This document shows, in pieces, positions 25,268 to 35,400 of a stretch of DNA of 64,000 nt. This DNA comes from JAEKNW01 sp963677815 (GTDB taxonomy: Bacteria; Cloacimonadota; Cloacimonadia; Cloacimonadales; JAFGVF01). A model generated the notes under the pieces. That model did no database searches and was not told where the DNA came from. It was given only the letters and a program-made list of their open reading frames with translations. Position 1 is the first letter of the stretch. Each line of letters begins with the position of its first letter. Location of the stretch: NCBI GenBank assembly GCA_963677815.1, contig OY782499.1:62001-126000 (forward strand), given 5' to 3'. Both the position numbers and the translations under genes were made by a program.

Positions 25268-26179
25268 TTATTTAGACTTCTCTTGAGATTTTTCAGTTTT
25301 TATTTCTTCAATCATCTGGTATAAATCATTTTCATCAAACGTATAGGTTTCATTACAAAAATGGCAATTTGCTTGGAGTTTACCCTCTTTAAGTAAAGCT
25401 TCTTGAATATCAACTAAACCTAGTAATTTAACTCCATTCCAAAACTTATCCTTGCTACAATCACAGGAAAAAGAAGGCTCAATTTCATCAGTAACAGAGA
25501 AATCAAAACCCTTTAAAACAAAGTCTTTAACTATTGTTTCAATATCTTTCCCCATATCAAGCAAATCGGAAATATTTGGCATTTTAGTAACATTCTCCTC
25601 CAACTTACTGATAACTTCCTCTTTAGCAAATGGCATCAATTGAACAATAAATCCACCTGAGCTTTTCACAGAAGCATCTGGATTTACTAATAAACCTAAC
25701 CCAACAGCTGATGGGACTTGTTCAGACTGAAGGAAGTAATAAGCTAAATCTTCTGCAACTTCTCCAGAAATTAATTCAACTTGTCCTGAAAATGGTTGTC
25801 TAACATTTAGATCTTTTATAATTGTTAAAGTTCCTTTTCCTACAGCATGGGCAATGCTAAGTCCGTAAATATTAGTTTTAGCCTCTAACTCAACTTTTTC
25901 TTGATTTACATAGCCCTTTGTTCTTCCTTTGTTTTTAGAAACTACTGTTCCACCTCCAAGTGGACCATCACAATCGATTTTCAAGGTTATTGATGATGCT
26001 TCATCTTTTAAATCCATTCCTAACATAATGCCTGCTGACAACATCCTTCCGAGGAAGATAGTTGAAGTCACAGAAAGGTAATGTGATTCGAGAGCTTTTT
26101 GAACTGTTTGTGTTGAATTTACTGCAAAAAATCTTATCTGTTTATCTGCTGCAATACCTCTAATTGCTCTATCTTTCAT
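25268..26179 (-). CDS. hslO: Redox-regulated chaperone Hsp33
   Basis: Hsp33 is a cytosolic holdase activated by disulfide formation under oxidative stress. The 303-residue protein has the N-terminal domain (DRAIRGIAADKQIRFFAVNS, LKIDCDGPLGG, VNQEKVELEAK) and near the C-terminus the four zinc cysteines as CDC (FSCDCSKDKFW) and CHFC (ANCHFCNETYTF). These fit the CxC...CxxC switch. Its length is normal. It is the first gene of an operon with the thiolase, and its promoter is divergent from gcvH. Confidence 0.95.
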   Translation of the reverse strand: MKDRAIRGIAADKQIRFFAVNSTQTVQKALESHYLSVTSTIFLGRMLSAGIMLGMDLKDEASSITLKIDCDGPLGGGTVVSKNKGRTKGYVNQEKVELEAKTNIYGLSIAHAVGKGTLTIIKDLNVRQPFSGQVELISGEVAEDLAYYFLQSEQVPSAVGLGLLVNPDASVKSSGGFIVQLMPFAKEEVISKLEENVTKMPNISDLLDMGKDIETIVKDFVLKGFDFSVTDEIEPSFSCDCSKDKFWNGVKLLGLVDIQEALLKEGKLQANCHFCNETYTFDENDLYQMIEEIKTEKSQEKSK

Positions 26180-26209
26180 TTGAATTATACCTCATAATAA
26201 ATTTAGACC

Positions 26210-26238
26210 TAATAAAAAGATTTTCTTAGATATGTCAA
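26210..26238 (-). promoter_or_regulatory. Promoter of the hslO-thiolase operon
   Basis: TTGACA (26238-26233), a 17-base spacer and TTATTA (26215-26210) on the minus strand, about 30 bases before the hslO ATG. Another TTGACA, on the plus strand at 26265-26270, could serve the divergent gcvH gene, though its -10 is unclear. Confidence 0.55.
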
Positions 26239-26321
26239 TAAAAAAGGCTGATAAAATTTTATTCTTGACACATTAAATGCTAGTTTGAAATTTGCATCAA
26301 AATAATAGCAGGAGAATTAAA

Positions 26322-26702
26322 ATGGAATTTTCAAATGAACTTTATTACACAGAGTCCCATGAATGGGTTAAAGTAGTTGGTAAAGAAGCCTTTATCGGTA
26401 TTACTGAATTTGCAGCTCATGAATTAGGCGATATCGTGTACGTTGAACTTCCACAAGTAGGAGACGAAGTTGAAGCTGGTGAATCTATCGGTTCTATCGA
26501 AGCTGTTAAAGCAGTTGAGGATATCAACTCTCCTGTAACTGGTGAAGTTATTGAAGTTAATGAAGAGCTTGAAGACTCTCCAGACTTAATTAACAAGTCA
26601 CCTTATGAAGATGGTTGGATTTATAAAGTAATTTTAGAAGATGAAGAATCAGTAAAGAACCTTCTTAGTGCTTCAGAATACACTAAATTAATCGATAACT
26701 AA
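26322..26702 (+). CDS. gcvH: Glycine cleavage system H protein
   Basis: GcvH carries the aminomethyl group on a lipoyl arm between the P, T and L proteins. The ATG at 26322 follows AGGAGA and gives the standard N-terminus (MEFSNELYYTESHEWVKV). A TTG ten codons earlier has no ribosome binding site. The lipoylated lysine is K63 in GSIEAVKAVEDINSPVTGEV. The 126-residue length is normal. No gcvP, gcvT or lpd gene is nearby, so the rest of the system must be encoded elsewhere or the protein acts as a lone lipoyl carrier. Confidence 0.95.
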   Translation: MEFSNELYYTESHEWVKVVGKEAFIGITEFAAHELGDIVYVELPQVGDEVEAGESIGSIEAVKAVEDINSPVTGEVIEVNEELEDSPDLINKSPYEDGWIYKVILEDEESVKNLLSASEYTKLIDN

Positions 26703-26715
26703 TAAATTATTTAAT

Positions 26716-26770
26716 AGAGACTGTAGTTGCTAGCTAATCATAACTGAGTAAATTACAGTCTCTATTTTTT
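26716..26770 (+). terminator. Terminator after gcvH
   Basis: AGAGACTGTA (26716-26725) pairs with TACAGTCTCT (26754-26763), followed by ATTTTTTT. The loop is long (28 bases). Confidence 0.75.
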
Positions 26771-26790
26771 TAAATATAAGAATATAAAAG

Positions 26791-27423
26791 ATGAGTTTAT
26801 CCCAAATATCAGAAAAGCCCTTTTTAATAGTTATATCTGCTCCTTCAGGGGGAGGTAAATCTACTATACTCGAACGTGTATTGAATGACTTTGATAATAT
26901 TCGGTACTCAATTTCCTCTACAACTCGTCAACCTAGAGGTCAAGAAAAAGATGGACAAGACTATTTCTTCTTAAACACTCAAGAATTTGAAGCAAAAATA
27001 GCTGAAAATGAATTCTTGGAATACGCAAATGTTTTTGGAAATTATTACGGAACCTCCAAGAAGTTTATTCAATCCTGCTTTGACCAAGGTCAGTATGTAA
27101 TCATGGATATTGATGTGCAAGGTTGTTTGAAGCTAGAAAAGACTGACTGCCCTCTTGTAAAGATATTCCTTTTACCGCCTGACGGACAAGAATTAGAATC
27201 TAGGTTAAGAAAAAGAGGAACAGATAGCGAGCAGGTTATTGAAAAAAGATTGAATACTGCTCGTAAAGAACTAGAGCTGATTAACCATTATGATTACTTA
27301 GTAGTAAATGATGATTTAGAAAAAGCTGTTTATGCAGTTAAAAATATAATTTGGGCAGAAATGCACAAGGTGTCCAGATATAAAGATATTTATAACTCAT
27401 TCTACAATAATATTGACAAATAA
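26791..27423 (+). CDS. gmk: Guanylate kinase
   Basis: The 210-residue enzyme phosphorylates GMP to GDP. The P-loop is SAPSGGGKST (about residues 16-25). The GMP-binding part follows (YSISSTTRQPRGQEKDGQDYFF), with KIFLLPP and RLRKRGTDSEQVIEKRL of the lid. It precedes a small omega-like gene, matching the common gmk-rpoZ order. The ribosome binding site is weak. It is cytosolic. Confidence 0.96.
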   Translation: MSLSQISEKPFLIVISAPSGGGKSTILERVLNDFDNIRYSISSTTRQPRGQEKDGQDYFFLNTQEFEAKIAENEFLEYANVFGNYYGTSKKFIQSCFDQGQYVIMDIDVQGCLKLEKTDCPLVKIFLLPPDGQELESRLRKRGTDSEQVIEKRLNTARKELELINHYDYLVVNDDLEKAVYAVKNIIWAEMHKVSRYKDIYNSFYNNIDK

Positions 27424-27474
27424 CTTGTTGATTTTATTATTGGATATGAAAATAAAAAAGGATAGGAAAAGACT

Positions 27475-27777
27475 ATGATAAACCCAGAAATAGAGAAATT
27501 TCTTGAAGAAAGCGATATGTCTTATATGTTTTGCTTGTTAGCAAATAAAGAGATTGAGAGAATCAATAAATTACCTCAATCTATCAAAGATGCATTTAAG
27601 AAAACTATTACTGAAGAAGCTTTAGAACACGTTGCAAAAAACCATATTCCTGATTATATGTTTGAAAGCAATGAAGCTATGATTGAACAAAGAGACGAAT
27701 TGTATGCTCATGATTTCGAAGATGATGATGACGATGATCAAGACTACAACGAAATAATGGGTAACACCGAAGAATAA
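27475..27777 (+). CDS. Small acidic protein, possibly divergent RNA polymerase omega subunit
   Basis: The 100-residue protein has an N-terminal helical part (SYMFCLLANKEIERINKLP...EEALEHVAKNHI). This has the rough layout of omega subunits (a helix entering 'ALREIA'-like sequence), but clear motifs are lacking. The C-terminus is very acidic (FEDDDDDDQDYNEIMGNTEE). Its place directly after gmk, where rpoZ sits in many bacteria, is the main argument. AAGGATAGG lies upstream of the ATG. It ends at a strong terminator. Confidence 0.5.
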   Translation: MINPEIEKFLEESDMSYMFCLLANKEIERINKLPQSIKDAFKKTITEEALEHVAKNHIPDYMFESNEAMIEQRDELYAHDFEDDDDDDQDYNEIMGNTEE

Positions 27778-27785
27778 ATACTTTT

Positions 27786-27820
27786 AGCTATCTTGTAAAA
27801 ATACAGGATAGCTTTTTTTT
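27786..27820 (+). terminator. Terminator of the gmk operon
   Basis: AGCTATC and GATAGCT pair with an inner stem TGTA/TACA, followed by eight T (27813-27820). The ATG taken for the next gene starts 6 bases after the T-run. Confidence 0.88.
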
Positions 27821-27826
27821 ATATTT

Positions 27827-28528
27827 ATGAAATCCTATAATTTAGAATTACTTAAAATGTCTGGTTTAGACTTTATTTTCAAGAAGGATATTCATAAGTC
27901 AAAAATTGTAAATTTACCTCATACTTCTCAAGCTATTCAAGAAACATTATCCACAAAGCAAAATATTATACCCTCTCTAGCTGATCTTAATACCCAATAT
28001 CAAAGCTGCCAAAAATGTCCTTTACATCAAACTAGAACTAACTTTGTATATGGCGATGGTAATCCTCATGCTGATATTATGATTATAGGTGAAGGACCAG
28101 GTCAACAAGAGGATGTTGCAGGTCATGTTTTTGTTGGTCCAGCAGGCCAGCTTCTTACTAAGATGCTCAAAGCTATTAATCTAGATAGAGAAGACGTTTA
28201 TATTACAAATATAGTAAAATGTCGACCACCCCATAACAGAGACCCTTTCCCTGCTGAGAAGCAAACCTGTCTCCCTTATTTGATAGAACAAATTTCTATA
28301 ATTAAACCTAAAGTAATTGTTCTTTTAGGAAAAGTTGCAGCTTCCACTTTACTGAGTCATCAAGAAAATGCTACTTTAAAATCATACAGAAATAAAGAGC
28401 ATTATTTTCAAAATATAAGAACATTTGTTACCTATCACCCATCTGCTTTACTTAGAAATGCTTCTTACAAACTACCTGCTTGGCATGACTTACAGTATAT
28501 TCAGCATTATTTAGAGAATCTGAAATAA
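27827..28528 (+). CDS. Uracil-DNA glycosylase, family 4 (4Fe-4S)
   Basis: The enzyme removes uracil from DNA. The 233 residues show family 4 features: cluster cysteines in YQSCQKCPLHQTR and in VKCRPPHNRDPFPAEKQTC, motif A GEGPGQQED, and the C-terminal TYHPSALLRN. The start is uncertain. The ATG at 27827 directly follows the gmk-operon terminator and has no Shine-Dalgarno sequence; a second ATG at 27857 has none either. The first 60 residues before the cysteine cluster are not conserved in the family. Either start keeps the whole catalytic domain. Confidence 0.9.
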   Translation: MKSYNLELLKMSGLDFIFKKDIHKSKIVNLPHTSQAIQETLSTKQNIIPSLADLNTQYQSCQKCPLHQTRTNFVYGDGNPHADIMIIGEGPGQQEDVAGHVFVGPAGQLLTKMLKAINLDREDVYITNIVKCRPPHNRDPFPAEKQTCLPYLIEQISIIKPKVIVLLGKVAASTLLSHQENATLKSYRNKEHYFQNIRTFVTYHPSALLRNASYKLPAWHDLQYIQHYLENLK

Positions 28529-28546
28529 AGCTTTTTCATAACATTT

Positions 28547-29911
28547 TTACAAACAAACAAAATCTGCATTTCTATATAAGATATCACCGTCAGTTTTTTC
28601 ATTCAAATCTGGGGCCATTACTAATCGAATAATTCTATCATATTTCTTCTTTAATCTCATCTTTTCAACTTTATCATCAAGTTCATTTAAAACTTGCTGA
28701 GGATTGATTTTTCTTTTCCATTTTGCTTCACCAACCAGAAGACATTTACCATCTGTAGATTCACTAATAATATCAATCTCACTACCTAATTGATTCTTCG
28801 ACTGACTCCACCATCTTTGAGGAGCCATGAATGTTAAATCTTCTAGCTGAAGGTTAACTATTGCTTGCCTACATAATTCTTCCCAGGTTTCTGAAACATA
28901 GATATTCCATCTTAACTTTATTTCATTTTCTACTGTTTGAAGTCTATCACTATTCAGTTTTGATTGATTAGGAGTAACAAAAGTAAAGAAGAATCGTGAT
29001 AAAGGGTCCTGTATTTTATATATTGTTTTTTTTGCATTTGATTCTTTCTCTCCCCAACAAATATCTTTTTTCACATAACCTGTTTGGATCATATTTGTAA
29101 GCGGTCTATAAAGATTTGTAGCTGGTTTATTGAGTCTAGATGCAATTTCTGACAGCTTATTAGATCCTTGTCCTATTACCGAAGCAATACTAATTGGTTG
29201 AACAGCACTTTTTAAATCATCCATGAAAAGTCGCAATGGTTCTTCATGTAAAACACCATAAGGGTCAAGAATTAGTTCTCGAATAGCTTCAAATAAATCA
29301 CTATATTCTGCTCTAAGTTCCCAATTTCTAGGGATACCACCCCAAACAGAGTATTCTTCTACCGCTTGATAAGAAGTTAAATTTAAGGCACTCTTAAGCC
29401 ACTTAACTTTCATAGGTTGTAAATTTATAATTCGATGAGCCCTACCAAAGAGAGGAGCTGTTTTATCAAGAACTAGCCCCTGCATCATCTGCTGAGAGCT
29501 ACCACATAAGACTAAGTTATAATTAGAATTCTGTTTAAGATCAATTATCTTCTGAATAACGCTAGGTAATTCAGGTGAACTTTGAACTAAATAAGGAAAT
29601 TCATCAATAATAATTGTTATTTTCTCTCTAAGTTGTTGATTTATCAATTCAAAGAAGGTATTCCAATTAGGGTATTCAATTTTATCAAAAGCAGTAATTA
29701 TTCCACCAAGTTGTTGAGCAAAAAATCGTCTTTGAATAGATGCTTCATTTATATCAGCTAAGTAATAAATAGCTTTATTTCCTAAAATTTCATTTAGAAG
29801 AGCACTTTTACCTATTCTTCTTCTACCATAAAGGACTATAAAACGACTATTAACTTTCTCTAATTCAGATTTTAAAATTCTTTTTTCATTATCTCGATTT
29901 AAGAATTTCAT
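28547..29911 (-). CDS. ATP-binding protein with C-terminal DUF234 nuclease-like domain
   Basis: The 454-residue protein has an N-terminal STAND/AAA-type ATPase domain of the archaeal-ATPase family: Walker A YGRRRIGKSALLNE (about 28-41), Walker B ITIIIDEFPYL and sensor LVLCGSSQQMM. A winged-helix segment follows (KLSEIASRLNKPATNLYRPL). Near the C-terminus EIDIISE...LLVGEAKW fits a PD-(D/E)xK nuclease core, as in DUF234. Such genes are common, mobile and of unknown role; defence or toxin-like functions have been suggested. It stands alone, convergent with the UDG gene. Confidence 0.88.
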   Translation of the reverse strand: MKFLNRDNEKRILKSELEKVNSRFIVLYGRRRIGKSALLNEILGNKAIYYLADINEASIQRRFFAQQLGGIITAFDKIEYPNWNTFFELINQQLREKITIIIDEFPYLVQSSPELPSVIQKIIDLKQNSNYNLVLCGSSQQMMQGLVLDKTAPLFGRAHRIINLQPMKVKWLKSALNLTSYQAVEEYSVWGGIPRNWELRAEYSDLFEAIRELILDPYGVLHEEPLRLFMDDLKSAVQPISIASVIGQGSNKLSEIASRLNKPATNLYRPLTNMIQTGYVKKDICWGEKESNAKKTIYKIQDPLSRFFFTFVTPNQSKLNSDRLQTVENEIKLRWNIYVSETWEELCRQAIVNLQLEDLTFMAPQRWWSQSKNQLGSEIDIISESTDGKCLLVGEAKWKRKINPQQVLNELDDKVEKMRLKKKYDRIIRLVMAPDLNEKTDGDILYRNADFVCL

Positions 29912-30014
29912 GTTAACTCCTTACTAGGTTTGATAATACAAGCTATCAATAAGTTATTATGTTTGTCAAGCATAATGTTTAGCAAGCACAATCTGGGATA
30001 ATAGCTTATATAAA

Positions 30015-30048
30015 AAAGTCACTCTTGCTACTTGCAAAAAGTGACTTT
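30015..30048 (-). terminator. Terminator after the secreted deiminase gene
   Basis: AAAGTCACT and AGTGACTTT form a 9-bp stem. On the minus strand TTTTTATATAA follows. It lies 20 bases beyond the deiminase stop codon. Confidence 0.85.
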
Positions 30049-30067
30049 ATCTATTTTATAAAATCAG

Positions 30068-32074
30068 TTATTTAAGTAATAAAACTTTTCTAACATCTCT
30101 TAAATTTTCACTTTCAAGCACCATGTAATATACGCCAGAAGAGACTCTTTTACCATTTAAGTCTTGTCCATCCCATTTAACATTAGCATTAGAACCTGCT
30201 TTAGCTGATGATGAAAGTTCTTTAACGAGTTGACCTTTAAGATTATAGATTTTAACAGATTGATTATGAGATTTACTTCTAAACTTTATACTTAAAGAGT
30301 CGTTAAAAGGATTTGGATAAATAGAAGTAAAACCATAAGCTTGTCCAACTTCATGATTATCATTTGAAACGATAATATTTAGTGAATAAAGTGGAGTTGT
30401 GCTTGTTAAATTATCTGTATCTTGAGCTTCAATTCTATATGAAATAGAGTCATTAACTTCATTGTCATTAATGTTCCAGTCAAGACTATAAGTATCCTCA
30501 TCAATATTATTGAATAAGACAGAAGTTGAATCATCCTCAACATAATACCAGAGAGTTACACTTGAGATATTATCTTCAGGATCGGTAACTGTACAAGTTA
30601 GTTCTAAAGGTAATTGATTAGTTTGAACACTTAGTACTGGATCAAATTCTATGAGGGGTGGATGAAGCTGATTTGATTCAGCAACATAAACAAATTCAAA
30701 TGGGTCTGCAGCACCTATAAATGGATAATCTTCTGACTTACCAGCTTGGTCAGCAGAATGAAGATAATACTGAATTACTTGATTAGTTTCAAAAGGACCA
30801 ATTTCAGCAGTCCATAAATTATTATCTCCTGCTTGAAGATTTGTAGAAAGCCAGTCTTGATTTCCAGAAACACGGTAGTAAACAAGTGTTGAATCAGCAT
30901 AGATATCTTGTCCACTAAGAGCAAGAATAGTCGCTTCAATAGAGACTAGTTCTTCATCTACATTTCCAAAGCGAGGGTAATGTTGGATTGATAGCATTTC
31001 TCTATCTGGTATTTCGTGCGTTCTACAATGCAAGGCATCAGTAGATTCCCAAGGATAATAAGTATTATTAGTAACGCCAAATATTCTATAGCCAGGCATA
31101 GCATTTTCATATACTTCTAAAGCCTCATCATCCCAAGAAGAACCAGTTTGAGGAACAAATACTCTATCATTAAGGATAAGTGAATTTGTATAAGGTTGAT
31201 TATTAGGAGTATAAACCCTAATAACTTGGTAAGGATAACCCCATGAACAGTTGGTAGTTGCAAAGTAGTTTGCTACATCTTCAATTTCATCATACTGAGC
31301 ATGTGAGCTTGGAACTTCTCTGATTAAGACTTTATCTACATCAAGGAATTTTCCCCAGCAATCAATGTGGTCAATATAAGTATTATTAGGGTCTTGAATT
31401 ACCATATAGTTAGTAATACCCATGTACTGTTCCATAGTAGTATTTACTAAGTTTTCGTTATTGCCATTTTCTGTATAAGCAATATGAGAAGCTGCTGCAA
31501 TTCCATAACCATCAGTCATGAAATTACCACCAGTTTGTTCAATATTCATAGCATAGTAAGGGTAATCATATTCTTGGGCAAAAGCTTGTGGGAATAAGTT
31601 ATCATAAGGTCTTGGTCGATTATATTCAAAGTCTAACACACTCATTTGGTTGTTACCATTTACTACAAACCAAGAAGTGAAGTCACGAGTCCAATAAGAA
31701 TCTGTGTCAGCAACAATATAAGATAGATTGTCATTATTTACACCTGCAGCATCAAAGGCACTTTGAGCTTGATTTTGGTCCCAAGAGTCAGCTACAATGC
31801 ATATTACAGGACTTTCCTGTGATAGAAGAGCAACAAAACTAGTAGGTATTCCTAAAGGATAACGGATTAGCACAGCTTGTGCAGGTTCAAATTCAGCTAC
31901 AGCTCTCACAGGTGTAGCAGGTGGGTCTGTTGGATTAATTCTTTGGTTCAAGTATAGGTCAAGTTTAGCTTGGTCTGTCCAGACAAAATTGTCAATTGGA
32001 AGAATATCAGAAAAAACTTGGCTACAAATTAATGTTAATAAAATCAATAACATATTTTTTGTTAATTTCATCAT
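30068..32074 (-). CDS. T9SS-exported agmatine/peptidyl-arginine deiminase family protein
   Basis: Deiminases of this family hydrolyse a guanidine group to citrulline-type products and ammonia. Family motifs are EFEPAQAVLIRYP, DTDSYWTRDFTSWFV, EQTGGNFMTDGYG, the active-site histidine in YIDHIDCWGKFL and the catalytic cysteine in TDALHCRTHEIPD. A signal peptide precedes and a beta-sandwich region follows. The last 85 residues are a T9SS sorting domain (YPNPFNDSLSIKF...SGVYYMVLES). The layout matches Porphyromonas PPAD, so protein arginine is a possible substrate (inference). The start at 32074 (MMKLTKN) is preferred because GAGG lies 9 bases upstream but only 2 bases from the earlier ATG at 32080. 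Confidence 0.9.
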   Translation of the reverse strand: MMKLTKNMLLILLTLICSQVFSDILPIDNFVWTDQAKLDLYLNQRINPTDPPATPVRAVAEFEPAQAVLIRYPLGIPTSFVALLSQESPVICIVADSWDQNQAQSAFDAAGVNNDNLSYIVADTDSYWTRDFTSWFVVNGNNQMSVLDFEYNRPRPYDNLFPQAFAQEYDYPYYAMNIEQTGGNFMTDGYGIAAASHIAYTENGNNENLVNTTMEQYMGITNYMVIQDPNNTYIDHIDCWGKFLDVDKVLIREVPSSHAQYDEIEDVANYFATTNCSWGYPYQVIRVYTPNNQPYTNSLILNDRVFVPQTGSSWDDEALEVYENAMPGYRIFGVTNNTYYPWESTDALHCRTHEIPDREMLSIQHYPRFGNVDEELVSIEATILALSGQDIYADSTLVYYRVSGNQDWLSTNLQAGDNNLWTAEIGPFETNQVIQYYLHSADQAGKSEDYPFIGAADPFEFVYVAESNQLHPPLIEFDPVLSVQTNQLPLELTCTVTDPEDNISSVTLWYYVEDDSTSVLFNNIDEDTYSLDWNINDNEVNDSISYRIEAQDTDNLTSTTPLYSLNIIVSNDNHEVGQAYGFTSIYPNPFNDSLSIKFRSKSHNQSVKIYNLKGQLVKELSSSAKAGSNANVKWDGQDLNGKRVSSGVYYMVLESENLRDVRKVLLLK

Positions 32075-32080
32075 TGGCAT

Positions 32081-32402
32081 GTCCTCTTATATAATAAATC
32101 ACTTAATAGAAATAGGACAAACACATCCTCTTGAGTCCTATTATCTTTTACAGAACTAGTCTTAGAAGTAGGGCATAATGTCAAGAGTAAAATTCATTAT
32201 TTCATTAAAATCATCCTAGAATTTTTAATCATCGAGGACCCTCAATAATTCTTTTTCACTAATTGGGTTTGAGTATAAGTGTTTGTTGACCACATCCGCT
32301 GATTATAACTGGGAGAGGATATATGAAAAAGCCCCGTTTTCACGAGGCTTTTATTAATTTTCATTTTTATCTTTTCATTATAAATGCTTGAAAAGCAAGA
32401 CA
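32081..32402. other. Intergenic region between two T9SS cargo genes
   Basis: It holds the 5' region of the deiminase gene (TTGACA on the minus strand near 32180-32190) and the terminator of the subtilisin gene at 32325-32353. Nothing else was recognised. Confidence 0.5.
32325..32353 (-). terminator. Terminator after the subtilisin gene
   Basis: AAAAGCCCCG and CGAGGCTTTT pair with one mismatch around TTTTCA; the T-tract follows on the minus strand. Confidence 0.8.
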
Positions 32403-35400
32403 CTATTTCATTAAAATCATCTTCTTTGTTGAAGAATATTTACCATTTCTCATTTTGTAGAAGTAAATTCCTGAAGAAACATTAGAATTGTTTTGGTCTT
32501 TACCATTCCAAACTATAGTATGTTTTCCTGAACTTTGTTTTTCATTAACTAAAGTTCTAACTTTTTGACCTTTTAAGTTATAGATTTCAAGGCTTACATG
32601 TCCAGCATCTTTAAGAGAATAAGAAATAGTTGTTTCTGGGTTAAATGGGTTAGGGTAGTTACCTAAAAGTGCATTATTAACCTGAGGAACATCTAAGTCA
32701 TTATTATCAGTCATAGCGTTGAACATATCACCACTTCTACCAGGGTTACCTCTGTGCATAATCCAAGCAGAATAAGCAGGTCTTTTTAAATCAATAAGAT
32801 TCATAGCAGTGATATTTGAAACAGCTAGATTAAGGTTTCCGTTACCATCAATATCCCCAAGAGCTGGAGCGAATTTCAAGTTATCATTAAAGTTAATTGG
32901 GAAGTTAGCAGCTTCACTACCATCAGCTTTGATAGCATGTAACCAGCCATTAACATCACCAAAGATAGCAGCTATACCATCTCCATCAAGATTTGCAAGA
33001 AGCATATTTCCTTCAATTGAAGTGTCTAAATCTAGAGGGAAGTTAGCAAGAGGGTCACCATTAGTATCAATAGCATAGAAGAAGCCATCGAAAGTAGTGA
33101 AAAGTATTTCTTTTGAGCCATCATCATTGAAATCATAAGCAAGAACATCTTGTTTTATCATTTTGTTGATAGTGTGAGAGAATTCTTCAGTACCATCATG
33201 ATTTACAGCTTTAATAATACCTGTACCAGAGATAGTTGCTAATATTTCAGGATAGCCATCGTTATCTACATCAGCAATTACTGGAGCAGCTTCAGTTGTG
33301 TTACCGATAACAAAAGGGAAACCAGCTATATTTTCTTGAGTTTGATAATCAATAGCTAAGAAATTACCAGAAATAGTTTGCAAGATAATTTCTTTTCTTC
33401 CGTTTTGATTCAAATCAGCTACAGCAGCATTGAACACAAAGTTACCTGTAAATTCAGCAGGATATCCAGCGTGTTCACTTCCGTCAGCGTTGAAAATGTG
33501 TAATTTACCATTCATAGTACAAACAATAGCATCTTCAAGGCCATCACCATTAACATCAGCAATCATAGGAACTGCACGTGTGATTTGGTTATCAAGAGAG
33601 ATAGGTCCAAAAAGAACAGAGCCATCGTTATTATAAGCAATAGCTTCTTTATTATTATTTACAACAAATAAGTTAGGATTTCCATCATTATTTAAGTCAC
33701 CTGAAGCGATAGGTAAAACAATACCAGCGCTTGTAGCAACCGGGAAACCAGCAAGTTGTTGCATATTTTGATCAAGGGCATTAATATTGCCTTCAAGGTC
33801 ACCAAAGATTACTTCGTCAGTTCCATTACCATCTAAGTCAATAAAAATAGGTGTTGACTGTGCTTGACCAGTTAAAGAGAATGGCCAGTCAGGGTAATTT
33901 AGAGAAAGTGAAACTTGGAAAGGGATTTCCTTGTTATAAGGAATTTCTTGATCTTGATTAGCTTGAATGAATAAAGTGAAGTCGATTGGAGCAGTAGTAA
34001 GATCAGAAGCAGTAGAGAATTTGAAAGGAGCTTCATCATTCCAAACAAAGTTACCTGCAACGATATTACCAATAGTTGAAGTAGAATCTTCAATAACTAC
34101 ACCAGGCTGATCACATCTTAAAGTAATTGTTGTGTTTTCAGCATTTGCCCATGAGATACCAGTTGATAAATCTTGGAAGTTAGTAAGTCTAACTTTTAAA
34201 CTAACAGTTTCACCTGGATTAGGGATGCCATCGTTATCGCCATCAAACTCTGTTAGTTCTTGGTCAATAACTGTAATTTTTGGAACTAAGTCATATAAAG
34301 CTGCAGTATAAGCATTGATTCTTCCACTACCTAACATTCCTTCATAACCTGAATTTATGTCATCAATATAATCTGCAGTAGATTCTAATCTTTGTCTTAA
34401 AGTTGTTGGAGTTAATTCTGGGTGAATTGATTTAACAAGACCAGCAATACCTGCAACAATAGGAGAAGCCATTGAAGTACCTTGAGCAGAAGCCCAACCA
34501 TTATTTTCAATTACAGTAGCCACGATACCAACACCTGGAGCAGAGATATCAATAGGTTCACCGTAATCAGAGAAATCAGCTTTTTGGTCACTACTATTTG
34601 TAGCTGCAACATTGAGAGCATTAGGACAGTCAGCAGGAGCATCAATATAGCCTGCTCCATGTAACTGGTTAGCATTACCAGCAGCAGCTACTACTAAAGA
34701 GCCATAGTTGAAAGCATAATTAATATAAGTGTTTGCATAATTTAAGTTATAAGCTTGGCCACCCCATGATGCATTAATAACATCAGCACCCATATCAGCA
34801 GCGTAAGTTATTTGTTGGTAGCCATTAGAGATACCTTCTGAGTTTGCATAGTTTGAAGCACCTTTACAATTGAGAAGTCTAGCATTGAAAGCAGGTCCAA
34901 CAGTTCCTATTCCATTATCACCTTCTGCACTTGCACAACCAGCAACATGAGTACCATGATAGTTATGTGCCCAGTCTTGCATTGGATTATTATCATTAGC
35001 GAAGAAGTCCCAACCCATCAAATCATCAGTTTTACCGTTATAATCATCATCAGCACCGTTACCAGTGAAAGTACCATTATCCCAGTTGATATTTGCACCT
35101 GCTGATTCGTCAGGATTAATCCAGATGTTTTCTTTTAAATCAGGATGATTCCATTTGATACCTGAGTCAGTAATAGCGATTAAGATTTCTGAAGAATCTC
35201 TAACAAAGTCCCATACTTCATCTGTTTCAGTTTTTATGATGTACCATAATTGACTAAACATAGCGTCGTTTGGAGTATATTTGCTATAATTAATAGTAAC
35301 ATAGTCAGCCCATAGAACATGTTCATTTTTTCTAATTGTGTCGAGAGCTTGTTCTAATCTGTTGTTATCTTTGATAGTAATTTTGTAAAGACATTGGATA

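Noticed and set aside
27947..27955. Perfect DnaA box TTATCCACA
   Set aside because: Single occurrence inside the UDG coding region without further boxes or an AT-rich unwinding region.
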